From Mikania micrantha (taxonomy: Eukaryota; Streptophyta; Magnoliopsida; Asterales; Asteraceae), in the NCBI GenBank assembly GCA_009363875.1, contig CM018685.1, positions 59,184,648 to 59,248,647 on the forward strand: a DNA stretch of 64,000 nt, read 5' to 3'. How positions within the stretch are numbered: position 1 is the first letter of the stretch; each line of letters begins with the position of its first letter. The translations under genes were made by a program, and so were the position numbers. The notes beneath the pieces are model-generated. The model ran no database searches. It was given only the letters and a program-made list of their open reading frames with translations, and was not told where the DNA came from. Positions 32,754 to 43,085 of the stretch are shown here, piece after piece.

Positions 32754-34897
32754 TGTCACACCCCCACCTCTCGTCACCTGAGATGATGTCATACGTCTCA
32801 TTCTTTTGGTTGCGGAAGCATAGTGGTGATGTCTCAGAGATGAGGTGTAACTTACTTGAACCGATATCACAGCACACAGATTCACTTAAAATAAATACAT
32901 TACAAGGGTTTCGAAAATTCATTCAACTTTACAACTAAGTTTATTACACATTCTGATATATTAAAGTTCAACTATGTGAAGTGCATTCTCACCAACTCGT
33001 CACCGTTGTCCTGCAAAAATGTTAAGTTTGAAACGTCAGCACAAAGCTGGTGAGTTCGACAGTTCATTTAGAACAATATGATATAATAAGTATGTTCTCA
33101 AAGTTTCAGTTTATGATAACCATGGGACCCGTATCTAGTTCCTTTCGGACAGTTGTTCGTTCACGAAGATACTACCCGTCGGTAAATATCTTAATGCCTC
33201 ATAATCTTAATGTCTATCACTAACATTAAGAAAGCGTTTCGTAACCAGGTATCAAACATTCACACCAGGGGAGATGCAATCCTCCCAGCGAATGGGTTGT
33301 CAGCCAATAGTACTATCAATGATTCCTGTTCGGCCCCACATGGGTTCACTAGATACAGTTCAAGAGATGAGGACTTTTGATACTGTGATAGAGATACTAA
33401 CGGCAAAATCCCATGAAATCACACAAAAAGTCACATGAAATCACACAGATATCAGTGATGCATATCATATGTTCAGAAAACAGTTTGCAGTATTACCCCG
33501 ATGGTCATAAAACAATAAAGAGAAAAGGGGTTGTACGAAAATCACTTGATGTCTCAAATTGTAGAAACACACGCAACTGGTGCTAATGATGAGATTCTGC
33601 ATTAGTTTATGTTTGATATGTTATTTATGTTTTAACTTGCTGATTAAATCGTTTTGAACGTCCCATGTCCAAGACATTGCCTTAACAGTCATCAACCCGA
33701 TGTTTAGTATTTATTTACATATTTTAATGTAATATCATACAATGTATGATAATGTAGGAACCTATACTGATTCAGATTCCCAATACTAGGTTGATGACAC
33801 TCCTTGATTAATCAGTATGATCTCAGATTAATCAAATAGTTAATGTTGTTGATTATAATGCTTAAGCAGTTTCTAGACAGTTTAATGGCTTAGGAATAAC
33901 CAATCCTTGTTATTGATGACCCGAATATCATGAAATATCACAATGTAGTATTAGCATAGGTTTGATAACCATGTTTAACATACTAATCTGACTGTTATCA
34001 AAAACATCAGATAATCGTTCCAACGAGTATGTTAATGACTGTGATTAGTTTGAATCACATGGTTTTCACGTTGCATGTCAAGGATTAATCAAACTAATCA
34101 CCTACATTGTCACAACCAAATGGTTTAAACCATTATAACCATCGTTATGATTTCATGCAAACCGGGCATTACAACGGCTCAAAACAAGGATTTATCCGTT
34201 AACAGTTCGAGTTTGTCATTAAAAATCAATCCTAGCCATCATCTAGGCAATAATCAACAACCCTAACTATATCATTACGTTCAAAAACAAGCTTTAATCA
34301 TTCATTATCAAAATAGAAGGTTAGAATGAACCATTACCTAATCTGGAGAAGTTCTGCGAGTAGAAAGATGATCTGGACTCGTATAAACGTTCCCGGATGC
34401 GATCTAAACGTTCCAGAGGCTTCGAAACAGAGATTGGATGTGTTGGATGGTGAAAATTTCGAAGGTGATGGTGCTGGCGTCGACTGGAAGCAACAAGAAG
34501 ATGATGATGATGATGATTGATGAAATCTGATCTTTTTATGCAAGTTGGCGACATCCCCATCCGTCGCGTACCGCGGAGAAAGAAAAAGTGAGCTTCGCGT
34601 ACCGCGGAGAAATCCGGAGAAATCTCAGATATTTTCAAGCATCGCGTACCGCGAAGAACCCTCAACTTCTCCATCGCGTACCGCGAAGACCATTTTTTCC
34701 ATTTTTCGACAGAAACTTCGTTTTGCGATTCCGGACCATCCATAACTCCGTTTTGTACGCGGTTTTCGCCCATGTTCATCATTTCTCACATACTATCATC
34801 CCATAATAACTTCGATTGTCAACTCCACGTGGATTCTAAGAACGATCAACCGTGCTCAATTCGTTGCTGACGTAATTCCTCGTACGCAGTTATCACA
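32754..34897 (-). mobile_element. Gyp-E 3' LTR (left copy)
   Basis: 2144 bp, TGTCACACCCCCACC to CAGTTATCACA on the plus strand. Differences from the right copy were noted near 33881, 34431, 34573 and 34599. A His-rich 153-codon ORF at 34321-34782 (minus) occurs in both copies but is probably chance. Confidence 0.95.
34565..34685 (-). repeat. Four CGCGTACCGCG palindromic motifs in Gyp-E LTR
   Basis: CGCGTACCGCG occurs at 34565, 34596, 34643 and 34675, each able to pair CGCG with CGCG around TAC. The same four sites lie 10332 bp to the right in the other LTR, where the second reads CGCATACCGCG. Confidence 0.7.
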
Positions 34898-34910
34898 GTC
34901 TCCTCCTGTT
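34898..34910 (-). other. Polypurine tract, Gyp-E
   Basis: GTCTCCTCCTGTT on the plus strand, AACAGGAGGAGAC in the element sense, directly before the 3' LTR. Confidence 0.9.
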
Positions 34911-35038
34911 AGAAAAATTTCGTCCCGAAATTTAGGGAAGACTGACCTGATAATAATTGATCATAAGAATAGGTGTGGGTATTTCTGTTTCATCTGATCT
35001 TCACGTTCCCACGTATATTCAGGTCCACGCTGTGAATT

Positions 35039-38000
35039 TCATCGAATTTTGACAATAGGTATGCGACTGCGTTTTAATACATTCACCTCTCGATCCATCA
35101 CTTCAACTGGTTCTTCTCTGAATTGAAGTTTCTCATCAATTTGGATTTCTTTCAGAGGTACGATCAAGGATTCATCGGCTAGGCATTTCTTCAGATTTGA
35201 TACATGGAAGACATCATGAACGTTACCGAGTTCAGGAGGTAATTCAAGTCTGTAGGCTACTGATCCAATTCTTTCAAGAATTTTGAATGGACCTACAAAT
35301 CGTGGTGAAAGTTTACCTTTCTTCCCAAATCTGAAGATACCTTTCCATGGTGAAACTTTCAATATCACTAGATCACCGATTTGAAATTCCAAGGGTCTAC
35401 GACGATTATCAGCATAACTCTTTTGTCGATCGCGAGCAGCTTTAATTCGTTCTTGAATACGTGCGATCTTATCAGTTGTTTCTTGAATAAGTTCTGGGCC
35501 TATGATTCGATTTTCACCTACCTCTGACCAACAGACAGGTGATCTACACTTGCGTCCATAGAGTGCTTCAAATGGAGCGCATTTAATACTGGTATGATAG
35601 ATGTTGTTATATGAAAATTCAACAAGTGGAAGATGAACATCCCAGCTACCACCAAAATCAATCACACAGCTTCTCAACATGTCTTCCAGAGTTTGGTTAG
35701 TTCTCTCGGTTTGCCCGTCAGTTTGCGGATGATAAGCTGTGCTCATATTGATTTGAGTGCCCAGAGCATTCTGAAGAGTTTGCCAAAATCGTGAAGTAAA
35801 TCGACTATCTCTATCCGAAATTATAGAGATTGGTACCCCATGTCGAGACACAATCTCCTTAACATAGAGTTTAGCAAGTCGATCCATGGAGTAATCCTCT
35901 CGGATGGGTATGAAATGCGCAGATTTAGTAAGGCGATCAACGATAACCCGTATAGAATCATGATTATGCGATGTTCTGGGTAGCTTAGTGATAAAATCCA
36001 TAGAGATCTGATCCCATTTCCACATGGGAATCTCCGGTTGTTGTAATAACCCAGAAGGACGTTGATGTTCAGCCTTAACCTTTAAACAAGTTAAGCATCG
36101 ACCCACGTATTCTGCAATGTGTTTCTTCATTCCAGGCCACCAGTAAAAATCTTTAAGATCTTTATACATTTTATCAGCGCCCGGATGAATAGAATACCTG
36201 GATTTGTGTGCCTCATCCAAGATGATTATTCTTGAGTTACCGAATAGAGGAACCCACATTCGGCTTTTGAAATATAATACTCCATCACTCTCAACTTCAA
36301 GTTTCTTGTCTAATCCCTTCAGTTCCACAGCAGGATAGTTCAGTGCTTGTAAAGCTTGTTGCTGAGCTTCTTTGATTTGAGGAATTAGACTAGTTTGAAT
36401 AGTCATACCTAGTGCTTTCACACGTAACGGTTTGACTCGTTCTTTGCGACTCAAGGCATCGGCCACAACATTTGCCTTGCCTGGGTGATAACGAATTTCA
36501 CAGTCATAGTCGTTCAACAGTTCCACCCACCGCCTTTGTCGCATGTTCAACATTTTTTGATCTAGAATGTGCTGAAGACTTTTATGATCTGTGTATATGA
36601 TACACTTTGTTCCGTACAAATAATGTCTCCAAATTTTGAGTGCAAACACCACTGAACCAAGTTCTAGATCATGAGTGGTATAGTTCTTCTCATGTACTTT
36701 CAACTGTCGAGAAGCGTAAGCAATCACTTTATCGTTCTGCATTAAAACACACCCCAGCCCTTGGCGGGAAGCATCACAGTACACTGTGAAGTTATCGATA
36801 CCTTCCGGTAATGCCAAAATAGGTGCATTGCAGAGTTTGTGTTTCAACAGTTGGAACGCCTCCTCCTGTTGAGAACCCCATATAAACTGTTGATTTTTCT
36901 GTGTCAATGTAGTTAGTGGCAGGGCTATCTTTGAGAAGTTCTTGATGAATCGACGATAATAACCTGCCAGCCCTAAAAATTGACGTATTTCGGTTGGGGT
37001 TCGCGGTGTTTCCCATTGTTCTACAGCTTTAATCTTACTAGGATCCACCTGAATGCCATCTTGATTAACCACGTGTCCAAGAAATTGCACTTCTCGTAAC
37101 CAAAACTCACACTTGGAGAACTTGGCATATAATTTTTCACGTGCCAATAGTTCTAAGATCAGTTTCAAGTGTTGAGCATGTTCATGTTGGCTTCGAGAAT
37201 AAATAAGAATGTCATCAATAAATACAATCACAAACTTATCCAAATAAGGCCTACATACCCGATTCATAAGATTCATGAAAACTGCAGGAGCGTTTGTTAA
37301 TCCAAACGGCATTACTAGAAATTCATAATGCCCGTATCGTGTTCGAAATGCAGTTTTAGGAACATCATCTTCATGCACTCGTAATTGATGATATCCGGAT
37401 CTTAAATCAATTTTTGAGAAGTAAGTAGCACCTTGAAGTTGATCAAACAGATCATCTATACGTGGCAATGGATAACGGTTTTTGATTGTTAATTTATTGA
37501 GCTCCCGATAGTCAATACACATCCTGAATGATCCATCCTTCTTTTTCACAAAAAGGATTGGTGCTCCCCAGGGTGAGAAACTGGGTCTAATAAAACCCTT
37601 GTCTAACAGTTCTTGTAGTTGACCTGAAAGCTCTTGCATCTCTGAGGGTGCTAAACGATAAGGAGCTTTAGCCACAGGTGCTGCACCTGGAATCAAGTCA
37701 ATACGAAATTCAACTTGTCTCACTGGGGGTAATCCTGATATATCGTCAGGAAAAACTTCAGGAAAATCTTTGACTACTGGAATATCTTCGATACGCTTTT
37801 GTGAAGAGCTGTTATTGATCACATAAGCTAGAAAGGCCGGACACCCTTTCCGTAAGCATTTCTGAGTTTGCATACATGAAATGATACCCAGTTTTCTACC
37901 AGCTCGTTCCCCTAGAACTATCAGTGTATTACCCTCAGGTAATGGAATACGGATCACCTTAGTTTGACATATTACTTCAGCTTGGTTAATGGAAAGCCAG

Positions 38001-39676
38001 TCCATACCAACAACAACATCAAAGCTCCCAAGCTCAATAGGAAGTAAATCAATATTGAAAAGATGATCATTCAGATTCAAGGAACATCCTTGAATGACAC
38101 TGTTAGTTTTGATTAACTTGCCATTAGCAAGTTCAATAACGTAAGGAGTTTCTAATTCTACCGCGGGCAATGAAAGTAATGATGCAAATTCAGGAGAGAT
38201 AAAACTCTTATCTGCCCCCGTATCAAAGAGAACTGATGCATATAAGTTATAGAGTAAGAACGTACCCGTAACAATGTTAGCATCGTGTCTCGCCTCGGTA
38301 GCACCAATCTGGAAAGCTCTACCTCTAGCTTCATTCCCCGGATTGGTGTTGTTATTGTTTGGACAGTTTCTTATCAAATGATCGGGACTCCCGCACTTGT
38401 AACATGATCGGTTCATTTGAGTGGTTGGTCGTGGTGCCTGATTTTGTTGGCGAGGAGGAAAATTACAGTATCTGGTATAGTGTCCAACCTTATTACAGTT
38501 GGCGCAAACAGTACACGGTCCTGTATGATGATATGAACACTTGTTACATTTGGGCGCCTGCCCCGTATAAGTTTTCCTCTCAAGATTGGTAGCACCATAG
38601 TTTTTCACAGTTGGCCTGCCCTGGTTGATCTCAGCCGGAGCTTTTGCCTTAGCTTTGCCAACCCACTTTCGTTTAGTACCTTTGGAACCACTGGAGGTAC
38701 TAACGTCACTACGGCCCACGGCCATCTGAGTTTTTGTTGCCAACATACCACTCCTTACCGCCTCATCGGTAAGCTTTGTGGTCAAAAGAATTGCACGTTT
38801 GAGGGTTGTGGGTTCTGCTGCAGTTACCATTCCCCGAATCTGGGGAACCAAACCCTTAATATACTTCTCGATCAGTGCTGCTTCAGTAGGAAACATATCG
38901 GGAAGTAAACATGTGAGTTCATGAAAACGATGGGTATACGCTAAACAGTCAGCCCCAATCATTGAATGATTCCAGAATTCCTCCTGGAGCTTTTGAATCT
39001 CAGTGAGTGGGCAGTACTCGGATCTAATCAAAGTTTTAAATTCGTTCCAACCCATCGCGTCGACTGTAGCTGAGCCCAATGTTTTTGCCTGGGTATTCCA
39101 CCAGGTCAAAGCTGATTCTTTGAAAGAACAGGCAACATAAGACACTTTATGCTCCTCTAAACACTGGCTGATTTTAAGTTTCGTTTCCATTTCCTCGATC
39201 CACCTTAGCAATCCGGCCGCTCCTTCCTTACCAGTGAAAGTAGGAGGGTTACAGGAAGCGAAATACTTGTAAGTACATCCCTGTCGTGGTGGATCAGGAG
39301 TAGTTGTAGTTGTGCCAGTGGTATAATGAGTTTCCGCATTGCCACCAGTAACAGTATGTTCGTTATGAGCGTGGTCCCCACCAGACACCGCAGTGATATG
39401 AGGTTGATGTGGTATCAAAACACCACAAGCCGATAGCTGTTCACGCACAATCCGTGCTATCATGGCTTCGTTTGATTCGGATCCACCTGCACCAGCAGGT
39501 GGAGCAGTGTTCTCTCCAGGGTTCACTGGTGGAGCAGTATTTGTTTCCAGATTAACCTGTGGATCTGGATTCGATTCCATATTTACTGGTGGAACTTGAT
39601 TCAGCTCAGGGTTAGTAATGTTCCTGATAGATCTCTTAGTCGGACGACCTCGTTTGGGAGCCATTATTCTGCTCAC
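35039..39676 (-). CDS. Gyp-E gag-pol polyprotein, 1545 codons, stop in chromodomain
   Basis: Single frame. Residue positions: basic and proline-rich N-terminus 1-130; gag domain about 150-310 (TWWN at 191); zinc knuckles CANCNKVGHYTRYC (391-404) and CYKCGSPDHLIRNC (425-438); protease DTG 485-487; RT with D757 and FIDD 819-822; RNase H D968, E1005, D1030; integrase zinc finger H1157, H1164, C1194, C1197 and core D1227, D1288, E1324 (60 and 35 residues between, the classic DD35E). The reading ends at a TGA at 35039 after SRIPIVKIR. The next codons, in frame, encode the rest of a chromodomain-like tail, so the stop replaced a Trp and removes about 30 residues. All catalytic residues are present. 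Alternative start: the Met at residue 5. Confidence 0.96.
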   Translation of the reverse strand: MSRIMAPKRGRPTKRSIRNITNPELNQVPPVNMESNPDPQVNLETNTAPPVNPGENTAPPAGAGGSESNEAMIARIVREQLSACGVLIPHQPHITAVSGGDHAHNEHTVTGGNAETHYTTGTTTTTPDPPRQGCTYKYFASCNPPTFTGKEGAAGLLRWIEEMETKLKISQCLEEHKVSYVACSFKESALTWWNTQAKTLGSATVDAMGWNEFKTLIRSEYCPLTEIQKLQEEFWNHSMIGADCLAYTHRFHELTCLLPDMFPTEAALIEKYIKGLVPQIRGMVTAAEPTTLKRAILLTTKLTDEAVRSGMLATKTQMAVGRSDVSTSSGSKGTKRKWVGKAKAKAPAEINQGRPTVKNYGATNLERKTYTGQAPKCNKCSYHHTGPCTVCANCNKVGHYTRYCNFPPRQQNQAPRPTTQMNRSCYKCGSPDHLIRNCPNNNNTNPGNEARGRAFQIGATEARHDANIVTGTFLLYNLYASVLFDTGADKSFISPEFASLLSLPAVELETPYVIELANGKLIKTNSVIQGCSLNLNDHLFNIDLLPIELGSFDVVVGMDWLSINQAEVICQTKVIRIPLPEGNTLIVLGERAGRKLGIISCMQTQKCLRKGCPAFLAYVINNSSSQKRIEDIPVVKDFPEVFPDDISGLPPVRQVEFRIDLIPGAAPVAKAPYRLAPSEMQELSGQLQELLDKGFIRPSFSPWGAPILFVKKKDGSFRMCIDYRELNKLTIKNRYPLPRIDDLFDQLQGATYFSKIDLRSGYHQLRVHEDDVPKTAFRTRYGHYEFLVMPFGLTNAPAVFMNLMNRVCRPYLDKFVIVFIDDILIYSRSQHEHAQHLKLILELLAREKLYAKFSKCEFWLREVQFLGHVVNQDGIQVDPSKIKAVEQWETPRTPTEIRQFLGLAGYYRRFIKNFSKIALPLTTLTQKNQQFIWGSQQEEAFQLLKHKLCNAPILALPEGIDNFTVYCDASRQGLGCVLMQNDKVIAYASRQLKVHEKNYTTHDLELGSVVFALKIWRHYLYGTKCIIYTDHKSLQHILDQKMLNMRQRRWVELLNDYDCEIRYHPGKANVVADALSRKERVKPLRVKALGMTIQTSLIPQIKEAQQQALQALNYPAVELKGLDKKLEVESDGVLYFKSRMWVPLFGNSRIIILDEAHKSRYSIHPGADKMYKDLKDFYWWPGMKKHIAEYVGRCLTCLKVKAEHQRPSGLLQQPEIPMWKWDQISMDFITKLPRTSHNHDSIRVIVDRLTKSAHFIPIREDYSMDRLAKLYVKEIVSRHGVPISIISDRDSRFTSRFWQTLQNALGTQINMSTAYHPQTDGQTERTNQTLEDMLRSCVIDFGGSWDVHLPLVEFSYNNIYHTSIKCAPFEALYGRKCRSPVCWSEVGENRIIGPELIQETTDKIARIQERIKAARDRQKSYADNRRRPLEFQIGDLVILKVSPWKGIFRFGKKGKLSPRFVGPFKILERIGSVAYRLELPPELGNVHDVFHVSNLKKCLADESLIVPLKEIQIDEKLQFREEPVEVMDREVNVLKRSRIPIVKIR

Positions 39677-40076
39677 ATGCAGAAAAAAACTCAGGTCAGT
39701 TCAAGAACATTAAAGATATAACCCATTTGATCACATAAATTCACTCATATTCAGTTATACTGAAATTTTATGAAGTTGAAAATGTGATTATAAGAGGATA
39801 CAGTATAACTACATCGATATTACCCAAACAGGTTCTCAGTACACCAAAATCACATCATTGTTTGTAGTTATACACAGTCCTGTTAACTCAAAACATGTTA
39901 TAGTATCACACAACATACAATATTGTGGCACTAACATAGATGTATTATTGTTCACAGTATATACCACATTACTGATTTTTCAATCTATTATAACATGAAA
40001 TTTTGAGATATTAACATTCAGGACTTTCATACGGATTATACAAACCGTATGCGTAGTACCCCACGAGGTAGTTTAC

Positions 40077-41655
40077 TTGAACATACCATACAAGGTATTT
40101 TACGAGAGTATACCACTTCTGGTATTTTACGAAAGTATACCACACAAGGTATTTTACGAGAGTATACCACACAGGTATTTTAAGAGAGTATACCACACAG
40201 GTATTTTACGAGAGTATACCACACAAGGTATTTTACGAGAGTATACCACACAGGTATTTTACGAGAGTATACCACACAAGGTATTTTACGGGAGTATACC
40301 ACACAATGTATTTTACGAGAGTATACCACACAGGTATTTTACGAGAGTATACCACACAAGGTATTTTACGAGAGTATACCACACAGGTATTTTAAGAGAG
40401 TATACCACACAGGTATTTTACGAGAGTATACCACACAAGGTATTTTACGAGAGTATACCACACAGGTATTTTACGAGAGTATACCACACAAGGTATTTTA
40501 CGGGAGTATACCACACAGGTATTTTACGAGAGTATACCACACAAGGTATTTTACGGGAGTATACCACACAAGGTATTTTACGGGAGTATACCACACAGGT
40601 ATTTTACGAGAGTATACCACACAAGGTATTTTACGAGAGTATACCACAAAAGGTATTTTACGAGAGTATACCACACAGGTATTTTACGAGAGTATACCAC
40701 ACAAGGTATTTTACGGGAGTATACCACACAAGGTATTTTACGAGAGTATACCACACAGGTATTTTACGAGAGTATACCACACAAGGTATTTTACGGGAGT
40801 ATACCACACAAGGTATTTTACGAGAGTATACCACACAGGTATTTTACGAGAGTATACCACACAAGGTATTTTACGAGAGTATACCACACAGGTATTTTAA
40901 GAGAGTATACCACACAGGTATTTTACGAGAGTATACCACACAAGGTATTTTACGAGAGTATACCACACAGGTATTTTACGAGAGTATACCACACAAGGTA
41001 TTTTACGGGAGTATACCACACAAGGTATTTTACGAGAGTATACCACACAGGTATTTTACGAGAGTATACCACACAAGGTATTTTACGAGAGTATACCACA
41101 CAGGTATTTTACGAGAGTATACCACACAAGATATTTTACTGGAGTATACCACACAAGGTATTTTACGAGAGTATACCACACAGGTATTTTACGAGAGTAT
41201 ACCACACAAGGTATTTTACGAGAGTATACCACACAAGGTATTTTACGAGAGTATACCACACAGGTATTTTACGAGAGTATACCACACAAGGTATTTTACG
41301 GGAGTATACCACACAAGGTATTTTACGAGAGTATACCACACAGGTATTTTACGAGAGTATACCACACAAGGTATTTTACGATACCAGAATACCTCACCAG
41401 GTATTTTACAATGTCAGAATACCTCACTAGGTATTTTACGATGTCAGAATACCTCACCAGGTATTTTACGATGTCAGAATACCTCACCAGGTATTTTACG
41501 ATGTCAGAATACCTCACCAGGTATTTTACGATGTCAGAATACCTCACCAGGTATTTTACGATGTCAGAATACCTCACCAGGTATTTTACGATGTCAGAAT
41601 ACCTCACCAGGTATTTTACGATGTCAGAATACCTCACCAGGTATTTTACGATGTC
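40077..41655 (-). repeat. Minisatellite in Gyp-E leader
   Basis: About 49 copies of a 26/27-bp unit (40085-41380; core GTATTTTACGAGAGTATACC), differing mainly as CACAGG versus CACAAGG, then nine copies of a related 30-bp unit (core GTATTTTACGATGTCAGAAT) to 41655. Every unit can pair GGTAT with ATACC. It lies between the extra ORF and gag. Long ORFs on either strand here are repeat artefacts. Confidence 0.93.
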
Positions 41656-41943
41656 AGACAGTTATTACATAAGTTCTCACACTGATACGTTTTGATATTC
41701 ACATATAGATACACAATATCAACACCATGACTTTCAAACGGATATTACTAAACAACCCTTTGATTACCACCAGATCAACTTTGATACAATCAAAAAGTTC
41801 TGTACAAAAGTTACCAACATTTCGAACATCAAAACCTACTACAGGGGAATCATTTTCACAACCAAAAATTTCCCTATGCATTTCGTACTATCAACCTATC
41901 CGTTTATACAAATAACAACCAAAATGAACATCCATCATCGTAC

Positions 41944-42735
41944 TTACCGTATAAAGAACGGTAAACAGGAAATCACTATAGCTATAGCAGCCATCACTAT
42001 AGCTATCATCATCAACTGAGCCTCCAAACTCATGGTGCTCACCAACTGCCTCAAATACACCCATCTCTCACTCCACAATGCTACCTCCTGCCAAAAGGTA
42101 ACTACCAGCGCCTGTCTCCAGGTTCTCCGAAATCGCTCTTCTACTGTCGCTCTCCAAGCCTGAGTAACAGCACCCAAGACATTCACCTAATCCATAAGGG
42201 TCAGGTGAGAAGTGAGGATCTCCAGTACAGTATTGCGAGTATCCTCATGAAGAGTATGATGCTGAAGTACATCCTGTCTCAAGGCCTGTAAATCCTGAGA
42301 GATCTGCTGCACCTGTGCCCGCAACTCGGCTTGGTGGGAGGATTCTCCCACCTCATGAACAGCCTGTGGCTCATCCCGTGGAGCCATCTGGTGTCGTGGA
42401 GGCAATCCTGTGGTTTTGCGGGCTTAACCCCGCATACGCCGCAACCCGTCCCAAGTGGGTACTCTAGGAGGTGTAATACTCTGTCTCTGATCAGCAACTG
42501 GTTCAGCCGGAGGTGAGTGAGGAGAACTAGGTATAATAGGAAGTGCTGGTGGTGGTGGCGGTACTGGTGCTGGTACTGGTGCCGGTAGTGTCTGTGGCAA
42601 TGGTATATGAGCCTGAGAAACAGCTGCAGATACCTCCGACGGGTCGGTGTCAGAATCCGAACTCGAGCTCGGTGTATCATCCAATACCACATAAGGAAAC
42701 CGCTGATATATGTATCTTTCCCCTTGGTCTGCCAT
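41944..42735 (-). pseudogene. Extra ORF between PBS and gag of Gyp-E, unknown function
   Basis: One frame of about 264 codons, broken by two stops (at about 42424 and 42187). It starts MADQGERYIYQRFPYVVLDD, about 335 bp inside the PBS. Next come a Ser/Asp-rich patch, a long proline-rich stretch, a possible coiled coil (AELRAQVQQISQDLQALRQD), and a hydrophobic segment near the end (MMIAIVMAAIAIVISCLPFF) that looks membrane-spanning. I do not recognise it. An ORF ahead of gag is unusual; extra ORFs usually follow pol. If only the first 104 codons are real, the rest is decayed or chance, but the shared frame and steady composition favour one older protein. Confidence 0.55.
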
Positions 42736-43069
42736 TGCTGTATAACAGAATTCTCAGATCAGTACCATGAAATAAATATTGAATAAAATATTCAACATAA
42801 ACATGATATTCGACGTTTCCCTATCCAAACACCACTATTCGTTTTTACAGTTATAAATGTTCTGCTTGTATCAAATCAAACTAGAATGCACACGTGCTGC
42901 GAATTTCAGTTATGCTGGCCACTCATAACTGAGATCCGTACCACCTGATTATCCTGGCTTAAATCAAAACAAGTTTTGTTCATTAAACATGTTCGGTGCT
43001 CTCTGTGTCACTATACGAGCCTATGGTTATAGTCTACGTCTCTAAGTCCACCTAAATTCTATAACCTGT

Positions 43070-43082
43070 GGCTCTGATACCA
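43070..43082 (-). other. Primer binding site, Gyp-E
   Basis: GGCTCTGATACCA on the plus strand (TGGTATCAGAGCC in the element sense), three bases from the LTR at 43086. Confidence 0.93.
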
Positions 43083-43085
43083 CCC

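Noticed and set aside
34321..34782. 153-codon His-rich ORF in the Gyp-E LTR, also at 44653-45114
   Set aside because: Present twice only because LTRs are duplicated. Overlaps the CGCGTACCGCG repeats; no recognisable domain, and three of the four LTR differences change its residues.
41323..41637. 104-codon minus-strand ORF and a 94-codon plus ORF in the 30-bp repeats
   Set aside because: A 30-bp unit is a multiple of three, so any stop-free frame repeats; no protein evidence.
40085..41655. CRISPR-like array
   Set aside because: Units are contiguous or differ by one base, with no unique spacers, and the context is a plant retrotransposon leader.
40077..41672. 531-codon plus-strand ORF across the minisatellite
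   Set aside because: It is the repeat unit read without stops; composition and periodicity are those of the DNA repeat, and the element is transcribed from the other strand.
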